A model generated the notes under the pieces. That model saw only the letters and a program-made list of their open reading frames with translations. It was not told where the DNA came from and did not search any database. DNA of 8,440 nt from Planctomycetota bacterium (lineage in GTDB: Bacteria; Planctomycetota; Phycisphaerae; Phycisphaerales; Phycisphaeraceae). The stretch covers positions 1 through 8,440 of the forward strand of contig JAJUHR010000064.1 in the NCBI GenBank assembly GCA_029267795.1, written 5' to 3'. Numbering within the stretch: the stretch's first letter is position 1; each line of letters starts with the position of its first letter. This document shows, piece after piece, positions 6,183-8,440 of this stretch. The position numbers were made by a program, and so were the translations under genes.

Positions 6183-6217
6183 GCAACTATATTTTGGTAA
6201 ATATCTTATGCAACTAT
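6183..6217. repeat. Direct repeat GCAACTAT around an AT hairpin
   Basis: GCAACTAT occurs at 6183-6190 and again at 6210-6217, 27 bases apart. Between and overlapping them, ATATTT (6189-6194) and AAATAT (6199-6204) form a perfect 6-bp stem with loop TGGT. It lies just beyond the stop codon of the second YkgJ-like gene. No T run follows on the minus strand, so terminator function is doubtful. Confidence 0.4.
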
Positions 6218-6220
6218 GCC

Positions 6221-6769
6221 TCAGCCTGAAAAAGCGAGAGGAGCGTGCTTGAGCGCTTCCATCAGAGCCCAACGCCATTCAAGGTACCGATACGGCAGGG
6301 ACCACGCCTCGTGCAGCCGCCGCAACTCCGAAAGAAATCGCTCATAAAGCTCCTGCTGCCACTGGGACGTGCCCCGCTGACAGAAGAACACCCGGCAGCC
6401 CATCGGACGGAACACATGGACCGAACACAGCCCCTCCTGTTGAAAGGGACAACCGTCGCCTCGGTCTCTTTCCCGCCAGACTGGCACCGCCCCCGACTCA
6501 GGCACGCCGCTACCACTTCGCGCCTGCCCGATCAGCCAACTCACCTCCAGCCCGGTGACAAACAAAAGGTGGCCGAACCGCTCGAACTGGCAGCAACGCC
6601 CGCTCGCCCAGCACACCGGCCCATGCTCACGCACCTGCTGATCAAGCCGGGCATAAAGACTTCGCACGCCTTCGGCCACCTCGGGCCGCCGTGCCGCTTC
6701 GCGCCATTGCAACCAGAGCGCCGGCTCCACAGCCCCGCTTCCCATCACCGTATCAGGGGTTGCTGTCAC
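6221..6769 (-). CDS. YkgJ-like cysteine cluster protein, divergent
   Basis: This 182-residue protein has a cysteine pattern like the YkgJ/UPF0153 family, whose members are thought to bind Zn or an Fe-S cluster. Visible ligand candidates are C53 and C59-C60 in CWASGRCC, C107 in GDGCPF, C115 in LCSVHVFRPMGC, C125, and C130 in CRVFFC. The first motif is C-x5-CC rather than the family's CxxCxxCC, so one usual ligand position is absent. The C-terminal third is helical and rich in Trp, Leu and Arg, with no membrane segment. The GTG at 6769 overlaps the upstream YkgJ-like gene by 17 bases. An ATG at 6745, 7 bases below that gene's stop, is an equally good start. Neither has a clear Shine-Dalgarno sequence, and translational coupling is likely. 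Its biochemical role is unknown. Confidence 0.7.
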   Translation of the reverse strand: MTATPDTVMGSGAVEPALWLQWREAARRPEVAEGVRSLYARLDQQVREHGPVCWASGRCCQFERFGHLLFVTGLEVSWLIGQARSGSGVPESGAVPVWRERDRGDGCPFQQEGLCSVHVFRPMGCRVFFCQRGTSQWQQELYERFLSELRRLHEAWSLPYRYLEWRWALMEALKHAPLAFSG

Positions 6770-7196
6770 GGATGATCCGAATTTGCTCGATCGGGTAGAA
6801 CCGACCTCGATCCATACCCGGGCAGCTCTTCGCCGCCCGCCTCCAACCCTCGGGCGTCACCAGGTTCTCCGGCCAAAACGGCCAAGTGCGGCACTGCGCC
6901 GGCCGAACGGGATAGATCGAGCACGCCGCCCGCCCCGCACGATCACGCGTTAAAAACACGCAATCCCGACCACTGACCGAGTCCCGCTCCTGCATCGACC
7001 ACCTGCCTCGAAGCTTCCTGGCGTAGGCCTCATAGAAGCTGTTTAATGCGATGCCTAGATGCTCGGCGATCTGCTGCGCTTCCGCGGGCGTGAACCAAAC
7101 AAACCCGGCCGGGCCGCTGCAACACCGGCCGCATTGGGTGCACGAAAACCTTAAACCCCGCGCATACCACTCACTATTGTTTTGCGGCAATTCCAT
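6753..7196 (-). CDS. YkgJ family cysteine cluster protein (putative Zn/Fe-S binding)
   Basis: This 147-residue protein is a standard YkgJ/UPF0153 member. It has the N-terminal CTQCGRCC motif (C19, C22, C25, C26), C79 in RDCVFL, then ACSIYPVRPAQCRTWPFWPE (C92, C102) and C125 in KSCPGMDRG. This set of cysteines and the C-x-(I/V)-Y-x-x-R-P-x-x-C-R core are the family hallmark. The family has been described as a possible zinc- or iron-chelating domain, and no specific reaction is established. The ATG at 7196 has only a weak GAGAG upstream. It is the first gene of the pair and overlaps or abuts the second, so both products are probably made together and may function together. Confidence 0.88.
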   Translation of the reverse strand: MELPQNNSEWYARGLRFSCTQCGRCCSGPAGFVWFTPAEAQQIAEHLGIALNSFYEAYARKLRGRWSMQERDSVSGRDCVFLTRDRAGRAACSIYPVRPAQCRTWPFWPENLVTPEGWRRAAKSCPGMDRGRFYPIEQIRIIRDSNP

Positions 7197-7387
7197 CGCA
7201 GACTCTCGTCGACTTGTTGAATCGATCTCACGCCCCCTTGCTCACCGGTCCTCGCCACCGCACCATCACCGGTTCCCCTCGACCGCTTCCCTCAGATCTT
7301 GCAGCGCAGCAGGTGAACCGGCCGAACTGAGAGCTTGCCAACCACGCCCGACGGTAGATAAGGGAGGCTACTAACTAAATTCAAACC

Positions 7388-7393
7388 ATTATA
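7388..7393 (-). promoter_or_regulatory. Perfect TATAAT -10 candidate for the YkgJ pair
   Basis: The minus strand reads TATAAT (7393-7388) inside TTTATAATGG. No good -35 hexamer lies at 17-18 bases (TCAAGC or TTCAAG). If used, it would give a leader of about 185 bases before the ATG at 7196. Confidence 0.3.
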
Positions 7394-7398
7394 AAGTT

Positions 7399-7426
7399 TT
7401 GTAGATTTGGGCTTGAATGTTAAGAT
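7399..7426 (+). promoter_or_regulatory. Weak promoter candidate for the peptidase gene
   Basis: TTGTAG (7399-7404) and TAAGAT (7421-7426) are spaced by 16 bases in the AT-rich centre of the divergent gap. Matches to the sigma70 consensus are modest. It would start transcription before the hairpin at 7481-7503. Confidence 0.2.
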
Positions 7427-7480
7427 AACAACCTCACTAAAGTCGAAGGGGGAATCTTGTTTTAACAAAGCATCGGGCGA

Positions 7481-7503
7481 GGGGTTCGGATCAGAACCTT
7501 TTT
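7481..7503 (+). terminator. Attenuator-like hairpin with T run in the peptidase leader
   Basis: GGTTC (7483-7487) pairs with GAACC (7494-7498) across a 6-base loop. Two G-U pairs can extend the stem at its base (7481-7482 with 7499-7500). A run of five T residues occupies 7499-7503. It has the form of a short intrinsic terminator about 125 bases upstream of the peptidase start. No gene ends here on the plus strand, so an attenuator or the end of a short RNA is more likely than an ordinary terminator. Confidence 0.35.
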
Positions 7504-7613
7504 CGCAACCTGGTTTACCCCCCCGTGTGCCTTGAATCCCGAGGACGGCGGCCTCAGCTTCGGCACGATCGGCAAGCCCAGGGTTCTGCGAGGTTCATAC
7601 CACTCTAAGGGTG

Positions 7614-7621
7614 GGAGGAGG
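7614..7621 (+). promoter_or_regulatory. Strong Shine-Dalgarno sequence of the peptidase gene
   Basis: GGAGGAGG lies 7 bases before the ATG at 7629 and fixes that start. A second ATG at 7622 is in another frame, touches the site, and opens only a short ORF ending at 7714. CCAC (7600-7603) can pair with GTGG (7611-7614), which would cover only the edge of the site. Confidence 0.8.
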
Positions 7622-7628
7622 ATGAGTA

Positions 7629-8440
7629 ATGCGACCAGCGGCGACCATCCTGGGAACGATCGTAACCTGCGTCCTCTCATGCAGCGCGATCGCCGCTTCG
7701 CCCGGCACAGTTAAGCAAGCAATCCGGTACGACGACTTGGTCAGCGCCGTCGGCACGGCCCCCGATGGTGGCGGATTCCACGTCGTGCAAGTCGAAGCGC
7801 TGGACACGAACTCGAACTACCTGCCGGATGAAATCCCCCCGATCGACGCCCTGTTTGCGGGCAAGACGATCAACCCACTGAACGGACCGAGCGGCGTCTC
7901 CATGCACGCCAAGAGCGTCGGGCTGCGCTTCTACGGCCAAGGGTCTTCGATGACCCCCGCTGTCGACACGATCGATCTCTACCAGGCCGGCCCCTGGTTG
8001 ACCGACAGCTTCCTGAAAGTCATGGGTGGGTCGGCACCCCAGGCCTCCAACGCCCGCGTGGCCAACCACAGCTGGGGTGATGGCACCGCGCCCCACTCCT
8101 TCGCGCTCGAAGCCCTGGAGCGGCTGGATTATCTCGTCGAAAGCCGCGAGTTCGTCCAGGTGATCGGCATCGAAAACGAAGAGTCGAACCCCACCGATCC
8201 CTCTGCCGTCGTCAACCAGACACCCCTGCTGTCCAGCGCCTACAACGCCATCGTCGTCGGTCGCACCGATGCCCGGCACAAGATCGGCTCCGCGGACGTG
8301 TCTTCGCCGCAGCTCTACCGCAGCGGACGGGTCAAACCCGACTTGGTCGTCCCCGAAGAGAAGACCAGCTACGCCGCCCCCTGGGTCGCCTCCACCGCGG
8401 TGTTGCTAATGGACGCCGCCCAGGACGCGGGCTACCTCAA
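7629..8440 (+). CDS. Secreted S8 (subtilase)-like serine peptidase, 3' truncated
   Basis: The first 270 codons of a secreted protein run off the right edge. An N-terminal signal peptide (residues 1-23, MRPAATILGTIVTCVLSCSA then IA) has an AxA-type cleavage site before ASPG. The rest has a subtilase layout: a strand with VVQVEALDTNSNYLPDE (about 52-68), MHAKSVGLRFYG with candidate catalytic His93, RVANHSWG (about 143-150), VIGIENEESN with candidate oxyanion Asn183, AYNAIVVGRTD (about 206-216), and KPDLVVPEEKTSYAAPWVAS with candidate nucleophile Ser247. The motifs are degenerate: the usual HGTHVAG reads HAKSVG and GTSMAAP reads KTSYAAP. Glu56 stands where the catalytic Asp of V-A-V-I-D normally falls, although Asp59 is close. 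It is probably an exported protease or a pseudoenzyme. The C-terminus, which could carry a sorting signal, is not visible. It is transcribed divergently from the YkgJ pair. Confidence 0.75.
   Translation, partial: MRPAATILGTIVTCVLSCSAIAASPGTVKQAIRYDDLVSAVGTAPDGGGFHVVQVEALDTNSNYLPDEIPPIDALFAGKTINPLNGPSGVSMHAKSVGLRFYGQGSSMTPAVDTIDLYQAGPWLTDSFLKVMGGSAPQASNARVANHSWGDGTAPHSFALEALERLDYLVESREFVQVIGIENEESNPTDPSAVVNQTPLLSSAYNAIVVGRTDARHKIGSADVSSPQLYRSGRVKPDLVVPEEKTSYAAPWVASTAVLLMDAAQDAGYL

Larger units (their letters stand above)
5899..6220. other. AT-richer intergenic region upstream of the flavin reductase-like gene
   Basis: This 322-base gap lies between two minus-strand genes and is visibly richer in A and T than its surroundings. 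It holds the ribosome binding site and promoter candidate of the flavin reductase-like gene, the 10-bp inverted repeat, a purine-rich minus-strand tract (6112-6130), and the short AT hairpin near 6189-6204. I see no RNA gene, and no coding sequence beyond the doubtful 22-codon ORF. Confidence 0.6.
7197..7628. other. Divergent regulatory region between the YkgJ pair and the peptidase
   Basis: This 432-base gap separates the minus-strand YkgJ-like genes from the plus-strand peptidase. The half nearer the YkgJ genes is GC-rich. It contains CCGGTTC (7269-7275) and GAACCGG (7315-7321), a 7-bp inverted repeat 39 bases apart. The centre (about 7375-7440) is AT-rich and promoter-like. The half nearer the peptidase holds a terminator-like hairpin and further stems. 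ORFs here lack credible start sites and look spurious. No RNA gene is recognised. Confidence 0.6.

Noticed and set aside
7481..7540. Possible tRNA suggested by GGTTCGGATC and TTGAATCCC strings
   Set aside because: No acceptor stem, anticodon arm or cloverleaf could be assembled around either string.
7532..7714. Small plus-strand ORF overlapping the peptidase start
   Set aside because: It has a TTG start without a ribosome binding site. The strong GGAGGAGG serves the ATG at 7629 in another frame.
7677..8279. A 200-codon minus-strand ORF opposite the peptidase
   Set aside because: It is a shadow frame. The plus-strand frame has a signal peptide, strong ribosome binding site and subtilase motifs.
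1..8440. CRISPR array, transposase, toxin-antitoxin or defence island
   Set aside because: No regularly spaced repeats and no proteins of these families are seen. The window is mostly housekeeping, redox and secretion genes.

Overview
The window is GC-rich bacterial DNA with genes on both strands. The gene content suggests a planctomycete or close relative, possibly Phycisphaerae-like. The clues are a System II (ResB/CcsA) cytochrome c maturation pair with a long periplasmic domain on CcsA, a two-module siroheme-decarboxylase-like Lrp/AsnC protein, two YkgJ-type cysteine-cluster proteins, and an atypical secreted subtilase. This taxonomic reading comes from protein character only and is not certain.

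Layout. (1) Bases 1-3105, plus strand: the 3' part of resB, then complete ccsA. Together they would form the heme delivery and ligation complex that attaches heme to apocytochromes c outside the cytoplasmic membrane. The 85-base gap between them holds a GC hairpin and a perfect 11-bp tandem duplication. (2) Bases 3106-3265: a convergent gap almost filled by a 144-bp element with 16-bp imperfect terminal inverted repeats. It contains a rho-independent terminator candidate for ccsA and a short palindromic core, and looks like a dispersed intergenic repeat. (3) Bases 3266-5898, minus strand: a probable operon in the order flavin reductase-like protein, siroheme-decarboxylase-like protein, TruA (tRNA pseudouridine 38-40 synthase). 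Intergenic gaps are short. (4) Bases 5899-6220: an AT-richer gap with a perfect 10-bp inverted repeat around a weak minus-strand promoter candidate, a purine-rich tract and a possible 22-codon ORF. (5) Bases 6221-7196, minus strand: two overlapping or abutting YkgJ-like genes. (6) Bases 7197-7628: a divergent regulatory region with promoter-like hexamers and an attenuator-like hairpin followed by a T run. (7) Base 7629 to the end, plus strand: the 5' part of a secreted S8-type serine peptidase, truncated by the window edge.

The genes fall into two themes. One is heme and redox chemistry: ResB/CcsA for cytochrome c, a protein of the family that decarboxylates siroheme on alternative heme routes, and an FMN-binding reductase. 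The other is a metal-cluster protein pair next to a secreted protease. I found no tRNA, rRNA, CRISPR array, transposase or recognisable defence system. The best candidates for something less described are the fused siroheme-decarboxylase-like gene in its unusual operon, the 144-bp repeat element, and the degenerate catalytic motifs of the subtilase.
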